Positions 14,652 through 22,135 of a DNA stretch of 64,000 nt are shown here, one piece after another. Origin of the DNA: Caldilineaceae bacterium. Lineage in GTDB: Bacteria; Chloroflexota; Anaerolineae; Caldilineales; Caldilineaceae. Numbering within the stretch: the stretch's first letter is position 1; each line of letters starts with the position of its first letter. Where the stretch lies: the NCBI GenBank assembly GCA_019637685.1, contig JAHBVF010000032.1:1-64000 (forward strand). Reading direction: 5' to 3'. The translations under genes were made by a program, and so were the position numbers. The notes beneath the pieces were generated by a model. That model did no database searches. It was not told the origin of the DNA and saw only the letters and a program-made list of their open reading frames with translations.

Positions 14652-16364
14652 TTGGACAGCTCTGTAGACGTGAAAAATGGCGTGCGGGAGAGGGACGAAG
14701 AGGCCGCTGAATCTCTGGATTTTATCCGAAGTGCGGTGGCTGAAGACAATGCGTCGGGCCGCTTCGGCGGGCGCGTTCAGACCCGTTTCCCTCCGGAGCC
14801 AAATGGATATTTACATATTGGCCACGTCAAAGCCATTGCCATCGATTTTGGTGTGGCGGAAGATTTTGGCGGCATCTGCAACCTGCGTTTCGACGATACC
14901 AACCCGGAGAAAGAAGAGCAGGAATATGTGGATGGCCAGATCGCCGATATGAAATGGCTGGGCTTTGAGCCGGCCAATATCTACTATGCCTCCGACTATT
15001 TTGACCAACTGTACGAGTGGGCGGTGGAGCTGATCTCTCAGGGCAAAGCCTATGTGGACGATCTGAGCGCGGAGGAGATGCGGGAATATCGGGGCACATT
15101 GACCGAGCCAGGCCGCAACAGCCCCTATCGAGACCGCTCCGTCGAGGAAAATCTGGACCTCTTCGCCCGTATGAAAGCGGGCGAGTTTCCCGATGGGTCG
15201 CGTGTGCTGCGGGCCAAAATCGATATGTCTTCGGGCAATCTGAACCTGCGTGACCCGGCGATGTACCGCATTCGCCACGCAGAGCACCAGCGCACCGGCA
15301 ACAAGTGGTGCATCTACCCCATGTACGACTGGGCACACGGCCAGTCCGATTCGATTGAGGGTGTGACCCACTCCCTCTGCTCTCTGGAATATGAGGATCA
15401 CCGGCCTCTCTACGACTGGTATTTGGAGCAGTTGGGCGTTTATCATCCCCGGCAGATCGAATTTGCCCGGCTTTTTATCACCCACACACTGCTGAGCAAA
15501 CGGGTGCTGATTCGGCTGGTCAACGACGGGCTGGTGAGCGGCTGGGACGATCCGCGCATGCCGACAGTCGTGGGGATGCGCCGCCGGGGTGTGCCGGCCG
15601 CGGCCATTCGGGAATTTGTCGACCGGGCCGGGGTTTCCAAGACGAATAGTACGGCGGACATTGCGCTGCTGGATTTCTATATCCGCCAGGAATTGAACCG
15701 GACCGCGCCCCGGGTGATGGGCGTGCTGGACCCGATAAAAGTGGTGATCACCAATTATCCCGCGGGTCAGGTGGAGTGGCTGGAAGCGATCAACAATCCG
15801 GAAGATGAGAGTGCGGGCACGCGTCAGGTCCCCTTCAGCGATGAATTGTTCATCGATCGGGACGATTTTCAGGAGGTCCCCCACCGCAAATTCTTCCGTC
15901 TGGCTCCCGGCCAGGAGGTGCGTCTGCGCTATGGCTATTTCATCACCTGCACGGATGTGGTGAAGAACGAGTCCGGCGAGATTGTGGAACTGCACTGCAC
16001 CTACGACCCGGAGACCAAGGGGGGCTATGCGCCGGACGGGCGACGGGTGAAGGGGACGATCCACTGGTTATCCGCGGCCCACGCGTTGGATGTCGAAGTG
16101 CGCATGTACGATCGGCTCTTTGCCGCGGAAGACCCCGGCAGCTACGACGATTTCAGCCAAGCACTGAATCCCAATTCATTGGAGATTCTCCCCGCGGCCA
16201 AAGTCGAGCCATCTCTGACCAGTGCCGAGCAGGGCACTGTCTATCAGTTCGAGCGCAAGGGCTACTTTTGCGTGGACAGCAAAGACTCCCGTCCCGGCGC
16301 GCCGATCTTCAACCAGACGATTGGGCTGCGGGATTCCTGGGCGAAGATACAGGGCAAGGGATAG
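14652..16364 (+). CDS. glnS: Glutaminyl-tRNA synthetase
   Basis: This 570-residue class I synthetase charges tRNA-Gln with glutamine directly. The ATP site HIGH motif is exact at 55-58 (PPEPNGYLHIGH), and the KMSKS-like loop is LLSKR at 280-284. GlnS features rather than GluS features are seen: FRFDDTNPEKEEQEYVDGQ-like spacing, YPMYDWAHGQSD and the two C-terminal beta barrels ending near 560. A TTG at 14652 is the most upstream start in frame; the GTG codons that follow it are alternatives, so the first few residues are uncertain. A terminator follows. Confidence 0.96.
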   Translation: MDSSVDVKNGVRERDEEAAESLDFIRSAVAEDNASGRFGGRVQTRFPPEPNGYLHIGHVKAIAIDFGVAEDFGGICNLRFDDTNPEKEEQEYVDGQIADMKWLGFEPANIYYASDYFDQLYEWAVELISQGKAYVDDLSAEEMREYRGTLTEPGRNSPYRDRSVEENLDLFARMKAGEFPDGSRVLRAKIDMSSGNLNLRDPAMYRIRHAEHQRTGNKWCIYPMYDWAHGQSDSIEGVTHSLCSLEYEDHRPLYDWYLEQLGVYHPRQIEFARLFITHTLLSKRVLIRLVNDGLVSGWDDPRMPTVVGMRRRGVPAAAIREFVDRAGVSKTNSTADIALLDFYIRQELNRTAPRVMGVLDPIKVVITNYPAGQVEWLEAINNPEDESAGTRQVPFSDELFIDRDDFQEVPHRKFFRLAPGQEVRLRYGYFITCTDVVKNESGEIVELHCTYDPETKGGYAPDGRRVKGTIHWLSAAHALDVEVRMYDRLFAAEDPGSYDDFSQALNPNSLEILPAAKVEPSLTSAEQGTVYQFERKGYFCVDSKDSRPGAPIFNQTIGLRDSWAKIQGKG

Positions 16365-16379
16365 GCATTCACCCCCTAC

Positions 16380-16418
16380 AAAAAGCGGCTACGACACCCG
16401 TTGTCTGGCCGCTTTTTT
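16380..16418 (+). terminator. Rho-independent terminator of glnS
   Basis: AAAAAGCGGC (16380-16389) pairs with GCCGCTTTTT (from 16408), giving a 10-bp stem that ends in a T-run, 16 bp after the glnS stop. Confidence 0.9.
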
Positions 16419-16423
16419 GTTGC

Positions 16424-16452
16424 TTGCTCCACCCGTCAGCCTGTGGTAGAGT
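16424..16452 (+). promoter_or_regulatory. Putative promoter of the Pepco-caspase pair
   Basis: TTGCTC (16424-16429) and TAGAGT (16447-16452) are 17 bp apart. The predicted start of transcription is about 30 bases before the ATG at 16491, and it lies right after the glnS terminator. Confidence 0.55.
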
Positions 16453-16490
16453 GTGCGCAAGTCCCTTTATACGTTCGAGAGGAGCACAGG

Positions 16491-16856
16491 ATGGCTGAAA
16501 AAGAGACTGCAACCGCGGAGACTCATACAGCAGAGACGATTATAGTCGTGGCGACGGAAGCCGCCCAAGCCAAAAGCCTGACCCGCGGCGGCGTGGCTGA
16601 GGCGGCAGTGCGTCAGACAGTGGACAAAGCCCTGTCGGTGGATGCGCTCTCCGCCAGCTTCAATCGCTTTATCGACGGGCTCCGTCGGGTGCTGAATGTG
16701 GAGCAGGCCGCGGTGGGCGATCTGGTGCTGGACGAGATTACCTTCAGTGTGGAGATCGGCGCGGACGGGGAGTTTAAACTGCTGGGCACGGGTGTCAGCG
16801 CCAACGCCAGCAGCAGCCTGACTTTTACGTTGCGGCGCAAGAGCGGGGATAGTTGA
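16491..16856 (+). CDS. Pepco/trypco-like peptidase-co-occurring protein
   Basis: This 121-residue protein has a variable N-terminus, a helix (LSVDALSASFNRFIDGLRRVL) and a beta-rich end, VLDEITFSVEIGADGEFKLLGTGVSANASSSLTFTLRR (positions about 82-117). This helix-then-barrel pattern with 'GEFxLLGTG' is that of small domains known to sit beside caspase-like or trypsin-like peptidases in bacterial conflict operons. The start has GAGGAG upstream; the frame remains open to 16401 but without a better site. The caspase-like gene follows 91 bp later. The family name is from memory and is tentative; the pairing itself is clear. Confidence 0.65.
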   Translation: MAEKETATAETHTAETIIVVATEAAQAKSLTRGGVAEAAVRQTVDKALSVDALSASFNRFIDGLRRVLNVEQAAVGDLVLDEITFSVEIGADGEFKLLGTGVSANASSSLTFTLRRKSGDS

Positions 16857-16947
16857 AAATTGGGATTGCAAGAGGATGGATTGGCGGCAGAGCATCGAGT
16901 TGCCCACTCCCATTTCCGTTGTACTGCATACTGTTCAGGAGGGAAGA

Positions 16948-17886
16948 ATGTCAAAGCGTGCCTTATTGGTGGGAATCAATCAGTTTCAGGGACGACCTGA
17001 ATGGCTGCTGCGGGGATGTGTCAACGACTCCCACGCGATGTCCCAACTGCTCAAAGAATATTATGCCTTTCAGGGCGACGAAATCTACACGATTCTGGAC
17101 AGTGACGCCAACGCACAGAACATCCGGGACGGGCTTTCCTGGCTGCTCAGCGACTACAGCGGTGACGGCAAAGATGTGCGTCTGTTTCACATTGCCAGCC
17201 ACGGCACGCAGGTGGCAGCCAATGCCGAGGATGACGACGAAGACGACAAACTGGATGAAGTGATTGTGCCCTACGACCACGACTGGAACAATCCTTTCAC
17301 CGACGATCTGCTGCGGGAAACTTTCGCCCCTATCCCCGATGGCGTCAACTTTACCTTTTTGGCCGACTGTTGTCACAGCGGCAGCATCAACAAAGACCTT
17401 TTCCCGGCTGAGATGGATGTGCGTCCCCGGCGTGTCGATCCGCCGGGGGAGATGCTGGCCCGTATTCAGGCATTGAACGACGCCCGCTTTAGCGCAGAGG
17501 CCCAATGGATAGAGTCCGCGTACAACCAGGCGCTGGAGGGGCTTTCCTTCTCTGAGCGGCGGGGAAAGGAGCGAGGGCTGAAAGAGCAGTTGAAGGCGCT
17601 CTTCTATAAGGAAAAGAAGAAAATGGTAGAGGGCGAGCGTCACGTCCTCCTGGCTGCCTGCGAAGATGTGCAGACAGCAGCCGATGCCTTCATCGACGGC
17701 AGCTACCGGGGGGCGTTCACCTGGTCCCTGGGCAAGGCTATCAGCGAAGCCAATGGCAATCTCACCTACGGCGACCTGCACGAACAGTCCATGCAGGCGC
17801 TGAAGGCGGGGGGCTATAGCCAGAACCCCCAGTTGGTCTGTGCCGACGAGCGGCGAGGCTTGCGTTTCCTGAGTCCGTTGGGGTAA
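16948..17886 (+). CDS. Caspase-like (peptidase C14) protein
   Basis: This 312-residue single-domain caspase-fold protein has KRALLVGINQF as the first strand, catalytic H85 in HIASHG and catalytic Cys in DCCHSGS (C142). An acidic run at 94-103 (EDDDEDDKLDE) lies beside the active site, as in calcium-dependent metacaspases. The C-terminal part has the second half of the fold (HVLLAACEDVQTAADAF, GAFTWSLGKAI). AGGAGGG precedes the ATG. With the upstream Pepco-like protein it forms a two-gene unit. Such caspases cut after Arg/Lys in other bacteria and are tied to cell death or defence; that role is inferred here. Confidence 0.9.
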   Translation: MSKRALLVGINQFQGRPEWLLRGCVNDSHAMSQLLKEYYAFQGDEIYTILDSDANAQNIRDGLSWLLSDYSGDGKDVRLFHIASHGTQVAANAEDDDEDDKLDEVIVPYDHDWNNPFTDDLLRETFAPIPDGVNFTFLADCCHSGSINKDLFPAEMDVRPRRVDPPGEMLARIQALNDARFSAEAQWIESAYNQALEGLSFSERRGKERGLKEQLKALFYKEKKKMVEGERHVLLAACEDVQTAADAFIDGSYRGAFTWSLGKAISEANGNLTYGDLHEQSMQALKAGGYSQNPQLVCADERRGLRFLSPLG

Positions 17887-18022
17887 TCAGAATGTGGGGA
17901 GACCTGCCAGATTTCGCAATACCTGTCGGGAGGATAGACCGGGCATCTGCTGCCGCGTATGTCTGGATAGTATCAATGACGTAGTCGAAATTGTTTGATT
18001 CCGGGGGGGCGAAGGCGTACGT

Positions 18023-18490
18023 TTATTCTTGTTTGGCCTGTTCGCTTTCGATTTCCTTCAAAGCGTCCTGGGGGGAAACAGACCCAAAAGCAACCGCCAT
18101 CAGGCCGGGCAGATAGACATCCATCATCATTACATTGGCATAGACCAAAGGCTGGATTAGCGCATCGGTATATTCCACTTCCTCACAATCCAGGCTGGTG
18201 CGAAAACGGATTTCCCCTTGCTCGAAGTCCATCTCGAAATTTCCCAGAATTAAACCAAAGTTTGCGCGATGGAGAAACTCGCCCACAGCCAAGTAGTTTG
18301 TCGAGGGAACTGTCACTGGGCAATAGGAATAGAAGACCAACTGATCCCTATCCTCCCGAGTATGGGCGTAACAGACCCACTTGCCATTCTCTCCCTGGAA
18401 CATTGTGCGCAACGCAACCGGATCATCCAACTCTTCTACTGGCCAGCCATCCTGGGCAAGCATTTCGGCGAGTTTTTCCAAAACGGTCAT
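18023..18490 (-). CDS. YbjN-domain (type III secretion chaperone-like fold) protein
   Basis: This 155-residue protein matches the YbjN pattern: an early strand-rich part (GKWVCYAHTREDRDQLVFYSYCPVTVP), then EFLHRANFGLILGNFEMDFEQGEIRFRTSLD, then helices (ALIQPLVYANVMMMDVYLPGLMAVAFG). YbjN-like proteins are small cytosolic chaperone- or stress-related proteins without a defined reaction. The start at 18490 has GAGGGG upstream; five more codons are open ahead of it. It lies 47 bp downstream of the first DUF4157 gene, on the same strand direction but transcribed away from it, so joint function is not established. Confidence 0.85.
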   Translation of the reverse strand: MTVLEKLAEMLAQDGWPVEELDDPVALRTMFQGENGKWVCYAHTREDRDQLVFYSYCPVTVPSTNYLAVGEFLHRANFGLILGNFEMDFEQGEIRFRTSLDCEEVEYTDALIQPLVYANVMMMDVYLPGLMAVAFGSVSPQDALKEIESEQAKQE

Positions 18491-18537
18491 CGGGCTTCCC
18501 CTCATTGAGTCTTAATGAATAGCATCAGAAGACATCG

Positions 18538-21500
18538 CTAGAAAACATCCCCGTCATGGCCAGCAATACGATTCACATCAATCGCCTTGCCCAATGAGAT
18601 ACCGCCGCCCTTCTGCTTCTTATACAGCAAACGTGCGCCCTTTGCTTTGGCTTTTTTCAGAGTCTCGTCCGTGGCAAGATGGCCAGCCTTCCAGTTTGCC
18701 AGGGATATATCACTGCCGCTACCCTCCGGCTTCACTCTCGCGGGGAATCGCTTACGAATATCTGCAGTGGTGTGGCCTTCTGGCTGCCCATTGATGACGT
18801 TGAAGACGGATTCCCGGGACCATTGAGCTGTCTCGGCTGAATACTTAACACCCTCTTGTCCTCCTGCATTCATCATGTTGTTGTCGCCATAGATATGACC
18901 GATAGGTGTGCCATCCTTTGTGAATACTTCCAACCCCTTTTTGCAATACAAATCGTGGAAATATTTGGTGGCGGCGCCCACAAAGGCATTGCCCAGGAAA
19001 GCGTTGTAGGCAGCCAAATTGAATTCTCCTGCTTCAGCCGCGTAATTCTCCTTATTATCCTTACGTAATTCGAAAGCTGTGGTCGGCTGATAAACGCCTT
19101 GGCCTTTGCCTTTCTTGCGCTTCAAGGCATCAATATGGATTTGTTTCAAGGAATAGACCCTCCGGCGCCTGCCAAGTCTTCCCGTCTTTTTTAATTCAGC
19201 AAATTTATGGGCGACCAAGCGATCTAGATAGCGTTTTGCCAATCTAGTATTGTTCCGCACAGTTGCTGGCGCGGCGGTGGAATTGTTGGCTACTGATGAC
19301 GGAGTCAGCTGCTTCATCGTCTTGTTTTCAAAGGCTTGATGGCGCCACCACATCATCAGTTCAATCTCAGGCTTGTTATCCAGCCCCAGCCCTACCATGG
19401 CTGCAGAATCTTTCACTTTGCCCAGTTCGTTTCGCTGCATGGCATCGTCCAGTGCCTGGGGATTCGATGTCAGATTCGACTTGGCAACCATCATCCCCAT
19501 GTCCCATTGGGCCTTGGCTGATTTGGTACTGCCCAAAGAGACCCCTGTACGTTCCAGGTATTTCATGAATTCCTGCATAATATACGTTTTGTCAATCAGG
19601 TGACCGGCGGCAAACGAATCCTGTAGATAGTGCTCGCCAAATGCGTTTTGGAGCAGCGCCTCGTTCGCCAACTCGGCCGCCAACTTTTCATACCTGTCTG
19701 CCAGACCAGTGTTTCCCGACGCCGAAAATATATCAGAATATTGCTTTTGCGCACTCGATCTGCGGGCGAAATCAAGCGCCCGGTCATGATAGGCCTGCCA
19801 TTGATCCCAGCTATCCGGGGCAAAATGACAGGCATTTCGTTCCAGAGCAGCGAAATATTTCTCGCTCTGATTGTCGTTTTCCCGGCTTGTGGCCGTATTC
19901 AACTGGCCTTCGTAGACAATTGTTCTCGTAGGAATGATCCCCAGAAAATTCTCAGGTACATTCGTTCGCGCGCGGGGCCCGGTTGCATTCTCGAAGTCCT
20001 CACTGAAACCTACCCGTCGGTGCAGGTCATTGACATCTTGCCCAAATAGCTCCTTGTAAAACTCTGCCATTTTAATGTAACTCTGCTGACGTACGCCCTG
20101 GACGACCCCTAACACTTTACTCTTGGGGGTGCTGGCGATTGTCTCCGGATTGCCAAAAAAGTCCGGGAAACTGTTGATTTCGCTGTAGGAGACAACAATC
20201 GAATCGCTACCAGCCTGGGACCCATTTGCATCCCCTTTCACCGGTACAACGACAACGGGCACCTGCCACTCATTGTTCTGATCTTTCTGTACTTTTCCCT
20301 CTTCCCCTCGGCGCCCCTCCATCGCCTCCGGGTTTCTACGCCATGTCATCAGTCGGGTCATCTCCTGCACGAGCGTATGGCATACTTCATTAATTTTGGC
20401 AGTCGCTGCACGGATTTTGCCTTGTACATCCGCCAGTTCACGCGATGCAGAGAACGGGTTGGTCATCTTTTTTAATTCTTTTTCCAACGCCGCTTTCCTC
20501 TTACGCAGCGCAGGCAGCTCGCGCACCATCGGAATCGCCGCCAGATCGTCCGGCGCGATCTGACCCAACATATAGTGTTCGTAGCCCGAATGGCGCTGAA
20601 TGACGTCTGTGCTGCCTCTCTGTTTGACTGCTACCCCTGGCGTTCTCTGTATAGAATCGCGGGAAGTTTTGGTCTGCCCTTCATTGCCCGTTTGCTGGCG
20701 TTGAAGTGCGACTGACGAATTGCGCTGCACGCTGTGACATCCGGGGCAACTGCAACCTTTGCCGTGCCTGTGTCCTGCTGCCGAACGCTGCGCTGTCTGG
20801 CGGCTTGCCACCTGAAACGCATTTTGTTCGTGATGGCGCTGGAGGGTGGTTACGGATTTTCGCTGAATACTTTGGCAGCCAGCACAGCCACAGCCTGCCC
20901 CGTGCCCCTCAGAGGCGCGCTGTATCCTCACCTGAGGTTTTGCCTGCAACTCTTCTGTGTCATGCCGCTGGACTTTGGGCAGGTGCTGTCGCTGGACACC
21001 CGCACAGGCCGGGCAGGAACACCCGCTGCCGTGTGTCTGACTATTCTGGCGCTGGACGCCCGCCGCGCCCTGCTGCACCGTATGGGTCAATTCGTGGGCG
21101 ATCAACTCCTGACCACTGCTGCTGCCGGGATTGTACTGGCCTTTGCCGAAGAAAATATCGTTACCCGTAGTGAAAGCCCGGGCATTCAACGACCGATTAA
21201 GCGAATCCGCCTGGCCGCCCGTGTGGACGCGCACGCCGCTGAAATCCGCGCCGAAGCCTTGTTCCATGGACGAGCGCAGCCTGTCGTGGAGGGGCTGGCC
21301 GCTGCCTTTTGCGCTCTGGATGGAGCGGGCCACATCCGCGTCCACATCGCCACCTTCCAGCCCGTGGTTGGCCGCGGCCTGGAGTTCGTCCTCCTCGTCC
21401 CGTTGCACCTGGCTAGTCCCGTCAGTGAGCGGTTTGGCCTGGAGTTCGTCCTCCATCTCGTCCCGCTGCACTTTCAGAAAATTGGGCGGCGGTGCGACAA

Positions 21501-21909
21501 AAGTTCGCTGCACCCGGCTGATATTGGCAGCCACGGGCGTGGAACTGTGATGGAAATCGGAGGCGGAATCCGCGTAGCGGCTGGCCTGGAGTCTTTCGCC
21601 TTCGCCTTCTTCCCGTTGGACAGCAGGCTTGTGGCTGGCAGCCACCACCTGCTTGGCCACCTGGTCGGCTTCTTGCTCGTAGCGGTCGCCCGCGGGGCCA
21701 AGTTTGAGTTTGGCCTGGAGCAACTGCCCGGTTGCCCGGTTGCCGATGGCTCGCTGTAGATGGAGGATGTCGCTGGGTTGCAAGGAGTTGGGCGCATATT
21801 CAATTCGTTGAAGAATTGAATATGTTTCACCCCGATTTACGATTTTGGGTGCTTGGGATGGTTGGGGGCGCGTAGGTCTGACGGTAGATGGGGTCTGTTT
21901 TTGCGGCAT
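18538..21909 (-). CDS. DUF4157 (eCIS core) large protein with Cys-rich linkers, paralogue 1
   Basis: This 1123-residue protein has no signal peptide. The N-terminus (residues 45-90) reads DILHLQRAIGNRATGQLLQAKLKLGPAGDRYEQEAD, split here by description. A DUF4157 domain at about 190-285 carries the zinc-protease-like HELTH (272-276). Three CxCxxC motifs follow (297-302, 340-345, 386-391), each ending in VQR or IQR. The C-terminal half has RNACHFAPDSW (H695) and HYLQDSFAAGH (H760, D764, H770), spaced like zinc phospholipase C ligands. DUF4157 proteins are cargo or components of extracellular contractile injection systems. The ATG at 21909 has GGAG upstream. No injection-system structural gene is present here. 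Confidence 0.88.
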   Translation of the reverse strand: MPQKQTPSTVRPTRPQPSQAPKIVNRGETYSILQRIEYAPNSLQPSDILHLQRAIGNRATGQLLQAKLKLGPAGDRYEQEADQVAKQVVAASHKPAVQREEGEGERLQASRYADSASDFHHSSTPVAANISRVQRTFVAPPPNFLKVQRDEMEDELQAKPLTDGTSQVQRDEEDELQAAANHGLEGGDVDADVARSIQSAKGSGQPLHDRLRSSMEQGFGADFSGVRVHTGGQADSLNRSLNARAFTTGNDIFFGKGQYNPGSSSGQELIAHELTHTVQQGAAGVQRQNSQTHGSGCSCPACAGVQRQHLPKVQRHDTEELQAKPQVRIQRASEGHGAGCGCAGCQSIQRKSVTTLQRHHEQNAFQVASRQTAQRSAAGHRHGKGCSCPGCHSVQRNSSVALQRQQTGNEGQTKTSRDSIQRTPGVAVKQRGSTDVIQRHSGYEHYMLGQIAPDDLAAIPMVRELPALRKRKAALEKELKKMTNPFSASRELADVQGKIRAATAKINEVCHTLVQEMTRLMTWRRNPEAMEGRRGEEGKVQKDQNNEWQVPVVVVPVKGDANGSQAGSDSIVVSYSEINSFPDFFGNPETIASTPKSKVLGVVQGVRQQSYIKMAEFYKELFGQDVNDLHRRVGFSEDFENATGPRARTNVPENFLGIIPTRTIVYEGQLNTATSRENDNQSEKYFAALERNACHFAPDSWDQWQAYHDRALDFARRSSAQKQYSDIFSASGNTGLADRYEKLAAELANEALLQNAFGEHYLQDSFAAGHLIDKTYIMQEFMKYLERTGVSLGSTKSAKAQWDMGMMVAKSNLTSNPQALDDAMQRNELGKVKDSAAMVGLGLDNKPEIELMMWWRHQAFENKTMKQLTPSSVANNSTAAPATVRNNTRLAKRYLDRLVAHKFAELKKTGRLGRRRRVYSLKQIHIDALKRKKGKGQGVYQPTTAFELRKDNKENYAAEAGEFNLAAYNAFLGNAFVGAATKYFHDLYCKKGLEVFTKDGTPIGHIYGDNNMMNAGGQEGVKYSAETAQWSRESVFNVINGQPEGHTTADIRKRFPARVKPEGSGSDISLANWKAGHLATDETLKKAKAKGARLLYKKQKGGGISLGKAIDVNRIAGHDGDVF

Positions 21910-21972
21910 AGGGAGGCTCCTCGGATAAAAAGATTTGCCGATGCATCGCCTATTTTCCATTGATGCGGACCA

Positions 21973-22001
21973 ATTCTACCACATTTGATAACGGATGTAA
22001 A
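21973..22001 (-). promoter_or_regulatory. Promoter of DUF4157 paralogue 1
   Basis: On the minus strand TTTACA (21996-22001) and TAGAAT (21973-21978) are 17 bp apart, about 64 bp upstream of the ATG at 21909. The spacing and hexamers resemble those before paralogue 2 (TTTACT-N17-TATACT). Confidence 0.7.
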
Positions 22002-22054
22002 CTCCAATTCAGAACGTCCTCAGTTGGCTTACTTCTGGGCACGATTGGCCTGGC

Positions 22055-22098
22055 AAAAAAGTAGCCCACCTCAATTGTCAGAAGTGGGCCACTTTTTT
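22055..22098 (-). terminator. Terminator of DUF4157 paralogue 2
   Basis: AAAAAAGT-A-GCCCAC (22055-22069) pairs with GTGGGC-C-ACTTTTTT (22084-22098) around a 14-base loop. On the minus strand it ends in a T-run 38 bp after the stop of paralogue 2. The A/T tracts on both sides would also let it act in the other direction. Confidence 0.85.
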
Positions 22099-22135
22099 GA
22101 TTCAATTCCCAATCGATTCGTGTTACAAATCCCGA

